From Bradyrhizobium lupini (GTDB lineage: Bacteria; Pseudomonadota; Alphaproteobacteria; Rhizobiales; Xanthobacteraceae): 64,000 nucleotides of DNA. Location of the stretch: the NCBI RefSeq assembly GCF_040939785.1, contig NZ_CP162553.1, forward strand, positions 1,612,001 through 1,676,000, written 5' to 3'. The first letter of the stretch is position 1; each line of letters begins with the position of its first letter. The translations under genes were made by a program, and so were the position numbers. Below, in pieces: positions 19,449 through 28,141 of this stretch. The notes beneath the pieces were generated by a model. The model was not told where the DNA came from and ran no database searches. It saw only the letters and a list, made by a program, of their open reading frames with translations.

Positions 19449-20261
19449 ATGCAGGGGCCCGAGGACGATCCCGGTCTCGCCGGCAAGGTGGCGCTGGTCA
19501 GCGGCGGGGGTGCTGCGGGCGACGGCATAGGCAACGGCCGCGCCGCCGCACTTCTACTGGCTCGCGCCGGCGCCAAAGTGCTGGTGGCCGATCGCGATCT
19601 CAAGCTCGCCGAACGCACCGTGGAGATGATCGCAGCCGAAGGCGGCACGGCCGCGGCGCATGGCGGTGACGTCACCAGGGAGAGCGATTGCAAGACACTG
19701 GTCGAAGCCGCGCTCGACCGCTGGGGCCGGCTCGATTTCCTCGACAACAATGTCGGCATCGGGAGCCGCGGCAGCGTGGTCGACGAAGCGCCCGAGCAAT
19801 ATCGCCGCGTCATGCAGGTCAATGTCGAGAGCATGTTCCTGCTCTTCAAGCACGCGATCCCTGCGATGATCCGGACCGCGCAGGGCGGTGCGATCGTCAA
19901 CATCTCCTCGATCTCGGCGCTGCGGCCACGCGGGCTCACGAGCTATACGACCTCGAAGGCCGCCATCATCGGTCTCACCCGCGCGATGGCGGTCGATCAC
20001 GGCCGCGAGAACATCCGCGTCAACTGCATCTGTCCCGGGCCGATGTACACGCCGATGGTCTATGCCCGCGGCATGAGTGAGCAGGCTCGCGTCCAGCGGG
20101 AAAAGGCATCCGTGCTGAAAACGGAAGGCACCGGCTGGGACGTCGGCCATGCCGTCAAATTCCTGCTCAGCAATTTTGCGCGCTACATCACCGGCCAGGT
20201 GCTGGTGGTCGACGGCGGCGTGACGCTACAAGCCCCCGAACGTGAATCACAAGAACACTGA
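19449..20261 (+). CDS. Short-chain dehydrogenase/reductase (first of two paralogues)
   Basis: This 270-residue classical SDR has a nucleotide-binding loop near residues 18-31 (SGGGAAGDGIGNGRA), an NNVG motif at 100-103 instead of the more usual NNAG, and the catalytic set Ser153/154, Tyr166 and Lys170 (YTTSK). It probably oxidises or reduces a secondary alcohol or ketone with NAD(P). It heads a three-gene unit with a carboxymuconolactone-decarboxylase-like gene (14 bases later) and a second SDR that shares the GNGRA and TGWDV blocks. The substrate is unknown; a degradation pathway for a cyclic or aromatic compound would fit. Confidence 0.88.
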   Translation: MQGPEDDPGLAGKVALVSGGGAAGDGIGNGRAAALLLARAGAKVLVADRDLKLAERTVEMIAAEGGTAAAHGGDVTRESDCKTLVEAALDRWGRLDFLDNNVGIGSRGSVVDEAPEQYRRVMQVNVESMFLLFKHAIPAMIRTAQGGAIVNISSISALRPRGLTSYTTSKAAIIGLTRAMAVDHGRENIRVNCICPGPMYTPMVYARGMSEQARVQREKASVLKTEGTGWDVGHAVKFLLSNFARYITGQVLVVDGGVTLQAPERESQEH

Positions 20262-20275
20262 AAGGAACATCAGGG

Positions 20276-20830
20276 ATGGCTCGCCTGCCCTATCTCGAGG
20301 CCGACCAGGTCGCGCCCGAATATCGCGACATGCTCAAGCGCAACACCAATCTGCACAAGCTGCTGATCAATTCGCCGGATATGGCGCGCGCCTTCAACGG
20401 CATCGGCGGCTACATCCGCTTCAAGAGCAAACTCGACCCGCGCCTGCGGGAGCTTGCGATCCTCCAGGTCGGCTGGATGGAGAAGTCGGAATACGAGTTC
20501 ACTCATCACGTGAAGATCGGCAGGGAGTTCGGCGTCACCGACGATGACATCGCCGGCCTGATGGCGGAGACCGACGGTAGGCCCTCGACGCTCGAGCCAC
20601 AGGCCAAGGCGATCCTGAAAGGTGCCCGCGAGATGGTGCGCGAACTCGCGATCTCGGATGTGACCTTTGCCGAGATCAAGCAGCATCTCTCGGACGAACA
20701 TATGGTCGACCTCGTGCTGACCATCGCCTTCTATTGCGGCGTGGTGCGCGTGCTCGCCACCATGAAGATCGACAACGAGCCATATTACAAAGAGGTACTC
20801 CAGCAGTACCCGATTCCGGGAGTGAACTAA
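20276..20830 (+). CDS. Carboxymuconolactone decarboxylase/AhpD-fold protein
   Basis: This 184-residue helical protein is of the CMD superfamily (LDPRLRELAILQVGWMEKSEYEFTHH...). The CxxC redox pair of AhpD is replaced by a KSEYEF stretch followed by His, so peroxidase activity through a disulfide is unlikely; a decarboxylase or lyase-like or binding role fits better. It has an AAAGGA-type ribosome site, sits 14 bases after the first SDR and one base before the second, and should be in the same operon. Confidence 0.82.
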   Translation: MARLPYLEADQVAPEYRDMLKRNTNLHKLLINSPDMARAFNGIGGYIRFKSKLDPRLRELAILQVGWMEKSEYEFTHHVKIGREFGVTDDDIAGLMAETDGRPSTLEPQAKAILKGAREMVRELAISDVTFAEIKQHLSDEHMVDLVLTIAFYCGVVRVLATMKIDNEPYYKEVLQQYPIPGVN

Positions 20831-20831
20831 C

Positions 20832-21632
20832 ATGCGCTTGAAGGACAAGGTTGCGGTCGTTGTGGGCGCCGGGCAGAGCCCGGGCGAAGGCATGGGCAAC
20901 GGCCGCGCCACGGCGCTGACCTTCGCGCGCGAGGGCGCCAAGGTGTTGTGCGTCGATCATCATCTGGAATCAGCGCAGGAAACCGCCGCCATGATCGCCG
21001 CGCAGCATGGCACGGCAGCGGCGTTCAGGGCCGACGTCACAAAGTCTGCCGACATCAAGGCAATGGTCGCGGAGGCACAGGCGCGCTGGGGCCGGATCGA
21101 CGTGCTGCACAACAATGTGGGCGTCAGCCTGTCCGGCGGCGACGCCGAGCTGCTGCAAATCACCGAGGAGGCGTTCGACCGCGTCGTCGCGATCAATCTG
21201 AAGAGCTGCATTCTGGCGGCGAAAGAGGTGATCCCGATCATGCGCGCGCAAGGAAGCGGCGTGATCATCAACATCTCCTCGATGGCGGCGATCACCACCT
21301 ACCCTTACGTCGCCTACAAGGCGACGAAATCGGCGATGATCGCCTTCACCGAACAGCTCGCCTACCAGAATGCGGAATACGGCATCCGCGCCAACGTCAT
21401 CCTGCCGGGCCTGATGAACACGCCGATGGCCGTCGACACCCGGGCCCGCGAATGGCACAAGACCCGCGCCGAAGTCGAAGCCGAGCGCGACAGCAAGGTG
21501 CCGCTGCGCAAGAAGATGGGCACGGGGTGGGACGTCGCGAATGCCGCGCTGTTCCTGGCCTCGGACGAGGCGAATTTCATCACCGGTGTGACGTTGCCGG
21601 TGGATGGCGGAGCGAGTGTGAGACGGGGGTAG
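20832..21632 (+). CDS. Short-chain dehydrogenase/reductase (second of two paralogues)
   Basis: This 266-residue SDR has a glycine-rich loop near residues 12-25 (GAGQSPGEGMGNGRA), NNVG at 94-97, Ser149/150, Tyr162 and Lys166 (YKATK) and a standard C-terminal VDGGAS. It shares the unusual GNGRA and GTGWDV blocks with the SDR two genes upstream, so they look like paralogues that may act on successive or related substrates. Only one base separates it from the preceding stop. A repeat-rich spacer follows, facing a convergent sugar dehydrogenase gene. Confidence 0.88.
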   Translation: MRLKDKVAVVVGAGQSPGEGMGNGRATALTFAREGAKVLCVDHHLESAQETAAMIAAQHGTAAAFRADVTKSADIKAMVAEAQARWGRIDVLHNNVGVSLSGGDAELLQITEEAFDRVVAINLKSCILAAKEVIPIMRAQGSGVIINISSMAAITTYPYVAYKATKSAMIAFTEQLAYQNAEYGIRANVILPGLMNTPMAVDTRAREWHKTRAEVEAERDSKVPLRKKMGTGWDVANAALFLASDEANFITGVTLPVDGGASVRRG

Positions 21633-21656
21633 ACATCCTAAGCACGCTGCTCTTCC

Positions 21657-21795
21657 TTCTCCCCTTGCGGGAGAAGGTGGCGCGAGGCGCCGGATGAGGG
21701 GTTTCTCTCCGCACACGCAGAGGAGTTCGCCGATAGAACCTCACTCGTCCCGCCGCTGCGCGGCGAGCCACCCTCTCCCGCAAGGGGCGAGGGTA
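21657..21795. repeat. Inverted intergenic repeat between convergent genes
   Basis: CTCCCCTTGCGGGAGAAGG near 21658 is mirrored by CCCTCTCCCGCAAGGGGCGAG near 21774, with GCGAGGCGCCGGATGAGGGG between them. The arms could fold into a long hairpin of about 135 bases, or each half into its own stem around TTGCGGGA and TCCCGCAA. This is a familiar dispersed element of Bradyrhizobium and Rhodopseudomonas-type genomes. It sits where transcripts of the SDR operon and the sugar dehydrogenase converge. Confidence 0.6.
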
Positions 21796-21800
21796 CACCT

Positions 21801-23141
21801 TCATCGCGGCACGCTTGTCACCCGCCAGATCGTCCCGTTGCCGTCCTCCGACACCAGCAGCGCCCCGTCCTTTGCCACGGCCACACCGACCGGCCGCCCC
21901 CACACCTCGGTATCGCTCACCACAAACCCCGTGACGAAATCCTCGTACTCGCCGGTCGGCTTGCCGTCCTTCATCCGGATGCGGATCACCTTGTAGCCGG
22001 TGCGCTTCGACCGGTTCCAGGAGCCGTGCTCGGCCACGAAAGCATCGCCCTGATACTCTGACGGAAACTGCGTCCCCTGATAGAAGGCCATGCCGAGCGA
22101 GGCCGAGTGCGGCTGCACCAGCACATCGGGCACCGTCACCTTGCCCTTGAGGTCCGGCCGCGCTCCGGCGTGACGCGGGTCTTCGTTGCCGCCGATATAG
22201 AACCACGGCCAGCCGTAGAACGCGCCTTCCTTCACGCTGGTGACGTAGTCAGGCACGAGATCGTCGCCGAGCCCGTCGCGTTCGTTGGTCGAGCACCAGG
22301 GCAGCCCGGTCTGCGGCTGGATCGCAAGTCCGACGCAGTTGCGGATGCCGCTGGCGTAGATCTTCCGCTCCTTGCCCTCGGGGGTGAAGGCGAGCACGGT
22401 GGCGCGTTCGGTCTCGCTGGCCCAGGCCGCACCGAGCGGTTGCGCTTTCGACCAGGCTTCCACGCCACCCGGCGGCGTGCCCATGCCCTCGGCGACGTTG
22501 CTGAGCGAGCCGACCGACACCAGCATGCGCTTGTTGTCGGGCGTAAAGACGATGTCGCGGGTGGAATGACCGCCGTCGTGGGGCAGGCTTGCCACGATCG
22601 TCTCCGCCTTGCCGCGCGCCTTGAGATCGCCGGCCTGGTAGGGAAAGCGGACGACGCTGTCGGTGTTGGCCACATAGACCCACTGCGGATTGTCGCCGTT
22701 TGGGAAGAAGGCGATGCCGAACGGCTGCCGCAGTCCGGCAGCGAACACCTCGTTGGTCGCGGCCTTGCCGCCTTCGCCGGCGCGCAACACGCGGACGTTG
22801 CCCGCGCGCGTCTCGGCGACGTAGACATCGCCGTTCGGCGCCACGCGCACGATGCGCGGGGCGCGCAGGCCCTCGGCGAACAGCTCGATCTTGAAGCCGG
22901 CCGGTACCTGAAGCGCCCCCTCCGGTGGGCGCGGCACCACGCGCGACGAACTCGCAACCGACCGCGTGGCGCCGGGCCTGACCAGATCCTGCGGCCGGAT
23001 CAACCTGACCGTGCCGGGCTTGTCGGCCTGCCAATCGCCGTAGGCGTCCTTGCCTTGCAGCACCGCCTCAGCCTGTGCGCAGGTCGCGACCGCGGCCAGC
23101 CATCCCGCGGACATCGCCGCGAATGAAATCCTGTTCTTCAA
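21801..23141 (-). CDS. PQQ-type sugar dehydrogenase, glucose/sorbosone dehydrogenase family
   Basis: This 446-residue periplasmic protein has a signal peptide ending near ATCAQA. A six-bladed propeller follows, with typical repeats: GFKIELFAEGLRAPR, GDVYVAETRAG, FGIAFFPNG, TRDIVFTPD, GLAIQPQTG, YGWPWFYIGG and FVAEHGSWNR. It should oxidise an aldose or sorbosone-like sugar with pyrroloquinoline quinone. The start is TTG at 23141, supported by GGGAGGAAA seven bases upstream; the next ATG, nine codons in, would cut into the signal peptide. It is a single gene with no PQQ biosynthesis gene nearby. Confidence 0.88.
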   Translation of the reverse strand: MKNRISFAAMSAGWLAAVATCAQAEAVLQGKDAYGDWQADKPGTVRLIRPQDLVRPGATRSVASSSRVVPRPPEGALQVPAGFKIELFAEGLRAPRIVRVAPNGDVYVAETRAGNVRVLRAGEGGKAATNEVFAAGLRQPFGIAFFPNGDNPQWVYVANTDSVVRFPYQAGDLKARGKAETIVASLPHDGGHSTRDIVFTPDNKRMLVSVGSLSNVAEGMGTPPGGVEAWSKAQPLGAAWASETERATVLAFTPEGKERKIYASGIRNCVGLAIQPQTGLPWCSTNERDGLGDDLVPDYVTSVKEGAFYGWPWFYIGGNEDPRHAGARPDLKGKVTVPDVLVQPHSASLGMAFYQGTQFPSEYQGDAFVAEHGSWNRSKRTGYKVIRIRMKDGKPTGEYEDFVTGFVVSDTEVWGRPVGVAVAKDGALLVSEDGNGTIWRVTSVPR

Positions 23142-23375
23142 ATCGTTTCCTCCCGGCCTTCACGTATTGCGCATCAACGCCGATCGACGCGCAAACGTTC
23201 TGCGACAGGTCAAATGCCTGCCGAATCCCACGTCAGCTCATGCCCGCACGATGTGCATCAGCCGCAGCCCATCGTACTGGAAAATGCGGCTGATCGGTGC
23301 GACACATTGTAAGGGCGGCACCGCCGGTAGCGGTCATGAAGCTGCGGCATTGGAGTCGCATCCGTTGGGGTGATC

Positions 23376-24566
23376 ATGTGGGGATCCATCATATCGGAAT
23401 GGGCGAGCCTGCTGCTCCGCTGGCTGCACGTGGTCGCCGCGATTGCCTGGATCGGCAGTTCCTTCTATTTCATCGCCCTCGACCTCAGCCTCAGGCCTGA
23501 CAGCAAGCTGCCGGAGGGCGTCCAGGGCGAGGCCTGGCAGGTCCATGGCGGGGGCTTCTACCGGATCACGAAATATCTGGTCGCGCCCGCGCAGATGCCG
23601 GACGAGCTGACCTGGTTCAAATGGGAGGCCTACACCACCTGGCTGTCCGGCTTCGCGCTGATGGTGGTGGTGTATTATCTCGAGGCCGATTTGTTCCTGG
23701 TCGACAAGTCGATCCTCGACCTCACGCCATTCGAGGCCGGCCTGTTCAGCCTCTCGAGCCTCGCGCTGGCATGGCTGCTCTATGAAGGCGCCTGCCGTAC
23801 CGGGCTCGCGCAGCGCGAGCTGCCCTTCGCCATCGGCGGCTATCTGTTTCTGGTCGCATTGACCTATGCTTTCACCCACGTGCTGAGCGGGCGCGGCGCC
23901 TTCAACCAGATCGGGGCGATCATCGGCACCATCATGGTCGCCAACGTTTTCACCCTGATCATCCCGAACCAGAAGAAGATTGCGGCCGCCCTGATCGCAG
24001 GACAGGCGCCCGATCCGAAGCTCGGCAAGACCAGCAAGGAGCGCTCGGTCCACAACAACTATCTGACGCTGCCTGTCGTCGTGCTGATGATCAGCAACCA
24101 CTATCCCCTGCTCTATGCCACCCGCTTCAACTGGATCATCGTCGCAATCATCCTGGCGCTCGGCCCCGTGATCCGCCATTTCTTCAACGAGCGGCACGCC
24201 GGGCGCAAATCGCCGTGGTGGGTGTGGGGCGTCGCAGCGGTCGGCGTGATCGCGATCCTGTTCCTCTCGGCGGCCGGCCCGCGCGAGGTCAAGACAAGCG
24301 CGCTGTCGGCGCAGCCGACGCTTGCCAATGTCGAGGAGATCGTGATGTCCCGCTGCAGCATGTGCCACGCCGCCGAACCGGTCTGGGCCGGCATCGTCAC
24401 CGCGCCGAAGGGCATATTGCTGGACGCGCCCGAGCACATCCATCGCAACATCCGCCTGATCGGCCGCGTCGCCGCCTGGTCAAACGCGATGCCGCCGGGC
24501 AACATCACGGAAATGACCAGCGAGGAGCGCGCCATCCTCGCCGCCTATATCGAGCAGGCGCGCTGA
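23376..24566 (+). CDS. puuD: Membrane urate hydroxylase with C-terminal cytochrome c
   Basis: This 396-residue protein has about eight membrane helices (WLHVVAAIAWIGSSFYFIAL at the start) and a C-terminal cytochrome c domain with the haem motif Cys327-SerMet-Cys330-His331. This is the layout of PuuD, which converts urate to 5-hydroxyisourate and passes electrons to the respiratory chain. The GGGG stretch before the ATG at 23376 favours it over GTG at 23370. Other purine-degradation genes are not in the window, although a VOC gene follows 147 bases later. Confidence 0.88.
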   Translation: MWGSIISEWASLLLRWLHVVAAIAWIGSSFYFIALDLSLRPDSKLPEGVQGEAWQVHGGGFYRITKYLVAPAQMPDELTWFKWEAYTTWLSGFALMVVVYYLEADLFLVDKSILDLTPFEAGLFSLSSLALAWLLYEGACRTGLAQRELPFAIGGYLFLVALTYAFTHVLSGRGAFNQIGAIIGTIMVANVFTLIIPNQKKIAAALIAGQAPDPKLGKTSKERSVHNNYLTLPVVVLMISNHYPLLYATRFNWIIVAIILALGPVIRHFFNERHAGRKSPWWVWGVAAVGVIAILFLSAAGPREVKTSALSAQPTLANVEEIVMSRCSMCHAAEPVWAGIVTAPKGILLDAPEHIHRNIRLIGRVAAWSNAMPPGNITEMTSEERAILAAYIEQAR

Positions 24567-24713
24567 CGCCATCAAGTGTCAGATATCGCGCTTCACGGAA
24601 TGAAATTTCCGCATGTCCCACCGATTTGAAAATGACTTGACCGCCTATCCGGCGTAGACAGGATTTGCGGCCGCCGACGGCGGTCCAGTCAGTTTGCACT
24701 CGGGGAAAGAACA

Positions 24714-25571
24714 GTGGCCCTCAAGAACGTCATCGGTATCGACCACGCCGTGGTCATGGTGCAGGACCTCGACAAAGCCGCCGAAAACTACCGGCAGCTC
24801 GGCTTCACCATCTCGCCGCGCGGCACCCACAGCACACATATGGGCACCGGCAACTACACGATCATGTTCGACCCGGATTATATGGAGCTGCTCGGCGTGC
24901 TCGCGGCGACCGAGCACAACGCGCCGGCGCGTGCCTTCCTCGACCAGCGCGGCGAAGGCATCGAGCGCATCGCCTTCACAGCGGTCGATTCCACCGCCGG
25001 CGCGGAGGAAATCCGCGCGCGTGGCCTGGAGCCGATCGGCCCGACCGATTTCGAACGGCCCGTGACGCTGCCTGATGGCACGATCTCGGCGGCGAAATTC
25101 CGCACCTTCATGTGGCCGACCGCAGAAGCGCCCGGCGGCGTGCGCATTTTTGCCTGCCAGCACAAGACGCCAGAGACGGTGTGGATTCCCGAGCTGATGA
25201 AGCACGCCAATGCGGCCAAGCGGATCAAGCAGACATTGATCGCGACGCCCGAGCCCGCGAAGGAAGCCGCGGATCTGGGACAGCTGATCGACCGCGAGCC
25301 GAAGGCTGAAGCCGACGGCGCAGTGACCGTGCCCTCCGGTGGCGATCGTGCCGAATTCGTTTACTTGACGCTGGAGCAGCTCGGCAAACGTTATCCCGGC
25401 GTGCCGCTCGCGGGTCTTTCCGAACGCGGTGGCGCTGCCCTGGTGCTTGTCAGCGGCGATCTCGCTGCCACCGACAAGGCGCTTGGTTCGGCAGCCGTGC
25501 GCAGCGGACCTGCGATCTGCGTGCCGCCGGCCAAGGCGAACGGCACCCTGCTCGCCTTTGTTGCCGGCTGA
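24714..25571 (+). CDS. VOC/glyoxalase-like domain protein
   Basis: This 285-residue protein has an N-terminal glyoxalase-like fold (GIDHAVVMVQDLDKAAENYRQ) with candidate metal ligands His12 and a later Glu. It resembles the glyoxalase_3-type dioxygenase/isomerase relatives. The start is GTG, with GGGGAAAGAA upstream. The substrate is unknown. Its position after puuD on the same strand could be chance or could mark a shared regulon; the 147-base gap leaves both open. Confidence 0.8.
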   Translation: MALKNVIGIDHAVVMVQDLDKAAENYRQLGFTISPRGTHSTHMGTGNYTIMFDPDYMELLGVLAATEHNAPARAFLDQRGEGIERIAFTAVDSTAGAEEIRARGLEPIGPTDFERPVTLPDGTISAAKFRTFMWPTAEAPGGVRIFACQHKTPETVWIPELMKHANAAKRIKQTLIATPEPAKEAADLGQLIDREPKAEADGAVTVPSGGDRAEFVYLTLEQLGKRYPGVPLAGLSERGGAALVLVSGDLAATDKALGSAAVRSGPAICVPPAKANGTLLAFVAG

Positions 25572-25699
25572 TTTGAACTAATTCTTCAACGAGCGTCTAC
25601 AGGGCGGCCCCAGGCTTCGGGGCTACCCGCGCCTTCAGGGCCGAGCGCATGTTCAAAGAGATATCGCCGGTCGCCTATGACGCGCCGGCCGAACTGAAG
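25572..25699 (+). other. Decayed intergenic stretch
   Basis: Only short open runs are present. One short frame ends in SPVAYDAPAELKK-stop at about 25705 and looks like the tail of a lost gene. No promoter or RNA feature is evident. Confidence 0.3.
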
Positions 25700-25921
25700 A
25701 AGTGACCGTCGCTGAAGGGCCAGAGGCAAAAGGATCGAGGTCCGCCCTATCCCGTCTACAACGGCACGCTCGCCGACTGCGTCCGCGAGCTCATGGGCAA
25801 GCCATCAAGGGCATCTCGCTCTACGATATCATGACGAGGGCAAGCAGCGTTCGACCAGACCGTGCTGTCGCCCGGTGATGCCGCCGAAATCGCGATGCGC
25901 AAGGACTTTCCCAAAGACTAG
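25700..25921 (+). pseudogene. Remnant of a small conserved hypothetical protein
   Basis: Three frames in succession give PYPVYNGTLADCVRELMGKP, then ISLYDIMT, then FDQTVLSPGDAAEIAMRKDF ending in TAG at 25919-25921. Together they look like a roughly 70-residue rhizobial hypothetical protein of the type YPVYNGTL...CVREL...LSP...AEIA...DFP, broken by two frameshifts. No start codon survives in the first frame. The stop lies in a CTAG shared with the stop of the convergent L,D-transpeptidase gene. Confidence 0.45.
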
Positions 25922-26967
25922 TTCGAGGCGCGCCTACCGCCGGACTTCCGCCGCTGCTCGGACGAGGAGTCCGTCGGCGCATCCAGAAAGACCACCGGTG
26001 TGCCGCGCTTGACGTGCTCGCCCAGCGCGCGCACGTCCCAATTGGTCAACCTGACGCAGCCATGCGACGCGGACTTGCTGACCCTGTCGGGCTCCGACGT
26101 TCCGTGGATGCCGTACCCCTGTGCGGACAAGCCGATCCAGTATGCTCCCACCGGATTGTTCGGGCCCGGCTGAACATCGAACGGCTGTTTCGATTTGACG
26201 CTTCTGAACTTGTAGTCAGGGTTGTAGTGATAAACCGGATTCTCGTGGGTGCTGGTGACCTTGAGCGTACCGCTCGGCGTCGGACGATCCGGACTTCCGA
26301 TTGACGCGGGATAGAACGCGATCAGGGTGGCGCCCTGGTCGAATGCTTTCAGCGTCCCGTTCCTTTTGTCGACGTCGAGCCGCGCGATGTTCGGAAGCTC
26401 TCGCCGCGCCGGAACGTTTGCAACGACGATGGTCGCTCCCACCTTGTCGAAGGCCTTGTCCGGGTTGAGCGCCTTGAGCAGATCGGCGCTCATGTGGGAT
26501 TTCTCGGCAAGCCCTTCGAGCGGGCTGGTGTAGCTCAGCGCCTTCAGCGGCTTCATGTCATCAAGCTTGCCGGGCAGCTCCTTCAGAAACGGGCCCTTCA
26601 CATCCGCGTCCGTGATCTTGTATTCGACGAGGACGGCGCCTTCGCTCGCGGCGTTCAACTTGTCCCAAAGCTCGGGCGCGATCGTTTTATCCGATGCAAC
26701 GCCGTTCTGCTCGGCGAATGCTTTCAGTGCCTTCTGCGCGCTCTCTCCGAGCTTGCCGTCGATCTCCCCGGGCGAGAACCGCGCACGGTCGAGCAGAATC
26801 TGAAGCTTCACGATCGCGGCGTTGAGCTTGTCGCTAGCAGGTTGCTTTGCGGGACGCGCAGCATCGTTTACCGCTGCCGCATCGAGATTGCCCGCAAGCG
26901 CCGAAGAGATCGCCGCCAGCGAAATCACCGCGCCAAGCATCCACCGCATCATCTCGCTCGTCCCCAT
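25918..26967 (-). CDS. L,D-transpeptidase (YkuD domain) with peptidoglycan-binding region
   Basis: This 349-residue exported protein has a signal peptide (MLGAVISLAAISSALAG), a peptidoglycan-binding-like helical region near 50-105 (FSPGEIDGKLGESAQKALKAF), and a C-terminal YkuD catalytic domain with GIHGT and the Cys motif SASHGCVRLTNWD. It cross-links peptidoglycan stem peptides or anchors proteins to them in the periplasm. The start at 26967 (MGTSEMMRW) is one option; ATG at 26952 would give a neater signal peptide. It is divergent from a lytic transglycosylase gene across 168 bases, so two cell-wall enzymes share one intergenic control region. Confidence 0.88.
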   Translation of the reverse strand: MGTSEMMRWMLGAVISLAAISSALAGNLDAAAVNDAARPAKQPASDKLNAAIVKLQILLDRARFSPGEIDGKLGESAQKALKAFAEQNGVASDKTIAPELWDKLNAASEGAVLVEYKITDADVKGPFLKELPGKLDDMKPLKALSYTSPLEGLAEKSHMSADLLKALNPDKAFDKVGATIVVANVPARRELPNIARLDVDKRNGTLKAFDQGATLIAFYPASIGSPDRPTPSGTLKVTSTHENPVYHYNPDYKFRSVKSKQPFDVQPGPNNPVGAYWIGLSAQGYGIHGTSEPDRVSKSASHGCVRLTNWDVRALGEHVKRGTPVVFLDAPTDSSSEQRRKSGGRRASN

Positions 26968-27135
26968 TCGCCAACGCCCCCGCAAATTCGCGGAGCAAAG
27001 AGTTTCCGGCGGGAACACCGTAGTAACACCGTGGGAACCGACGAGACCGCAGCTTTGCCGCAATCGCTCGGTTAATAACTCCTTATCGCCGGCGCATCGC
27101 TGGCCGTTCACCCACAGTTCGAGGTTGCTCCAGCA

Positions 27136-28092
27136 ATGCGATTTGTCGTCGCGGCGTGCGCCGCGTTCATGATTCTGATGTGCGACTTCGATCCGTCGGC
27201 GTCCCGCCAACCATCAGCTTTCGATCACGCCGTTCTTCAAAACACTCAGGCCTCGTCACTTGTTCCGGTGGTCGAGCTGTTCCTTGCAAGCGTGCAGGCC
27301 CTCGAGCTCGCCAATGCGCGTGCGGCCTATGAGGAGACCCCCGAGCCGCCGGATACGGTCGAACCCGTCGCGCAGGCGCCGGTTTCGCCGACGGAACGCT
27401 TCTGCCACGCGCTTCGCGGAGCTGCCGAAGCCAGCGGCATTCCCGTGCCGTTCTTCGCGCGTTTGATCTGGCAGGAGAGCCGCTTCAAGTCCAACGAGGT
27501 CAGCCAGGCCGGCGCGCAGGGCGTCGCGCAGTTCATGCCGGAAACGGCAGCGGAGGTCGGGCTAGATGATCCGTTCGATGCGATGAAGGCGCTGCCGGCA
27601 TCGGCCAAGTTCCTGCGCAAGCTGCGCGACGATTTCGGCAATCTCGGCCTTGCCGCAGCCGCCTACAACGCAGGTCCCGGCCAGATCCAGAAATGGCTCG
27701 CCAAAGAGAGCGAGCTGCCGCGTGAGACACGCGACTATGTCCGCATCATCACCGGCACCAGGGCCGAGGACTGGACCGAACGCGCGGAAGCCCTCGCGAT
27801 CCGGATCGACCTGCCGCGCGAAGCACCCTGCGAGGGCATCGGCAGCCTGTCCAAGACGAAGGACGTCGCCTGGGTTCCGGTGAACCTGACGCCCTCGGTC
27901 GCCACCATCATTCGCAAGGCCGAGCAACTGGCGGCGCGATTGACCGCCAGCCACGCACGCAAGCGGCTCGCGTCTCTGATCCGGAAGAACACCCACGGCA
28001 AGGCACGCAGCATGATCGCCGCGCGTGCGGCGGGAAAGAGCGCGAAGGCCCGCGCCATCCGTTTTGCAGCGCGCGAACGATCTTCGGGCTGA
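27136..28092 (+). CDS. Lytic transglycosylase, SLT domain
   Basis: This 318-residue exported protein has a short hydrophobic N-terminus (MRFVVAACAAFMILM). A goose-type lysozyme/SLT fold follows: catalytic Glu114 in RLIWQESRF, then GVAQFMP and AYNAGPG. The C-terminal 120 residues are basic and lysine/arginine-rich. It cleaves the glycan strand to 1,6-anhydro ends. It is divergent from the L,D-transpeptidase gene. Confidence 0.88.
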   Translation: MRFVVAACAAFMILMCDFDPSASRQPSAFDHAVLQNTQASSLVPVVELFLASVQALELANARAAYEETPEPPDTVEPVAQAPVSPTERFCHALRGAAEASGIPVPFFARLIWQESRFKSNEVSQAGAQGVAQFMPETAAEVGLDDPFDAMKALPASAKFLRKLRDDFGNLGLAAAAYNAGPGQIQKWLAKESELPRETRDYVRIITGTRAEDWTERAEALAIRIDLPREAPCEGIGSLSKTKDVAWVPVNLTPSVATIIRKAEQLAARLTASHARKRLASLIRKNTHGKARSMIAARAAGKSAKARAIRFAARERSSG

Positions 28093-28141
28093 TGCGCAAA
28101 TCCGGAAGCCGCTCGATGGAGCGGCTTCCAGTGGCCGCGAA

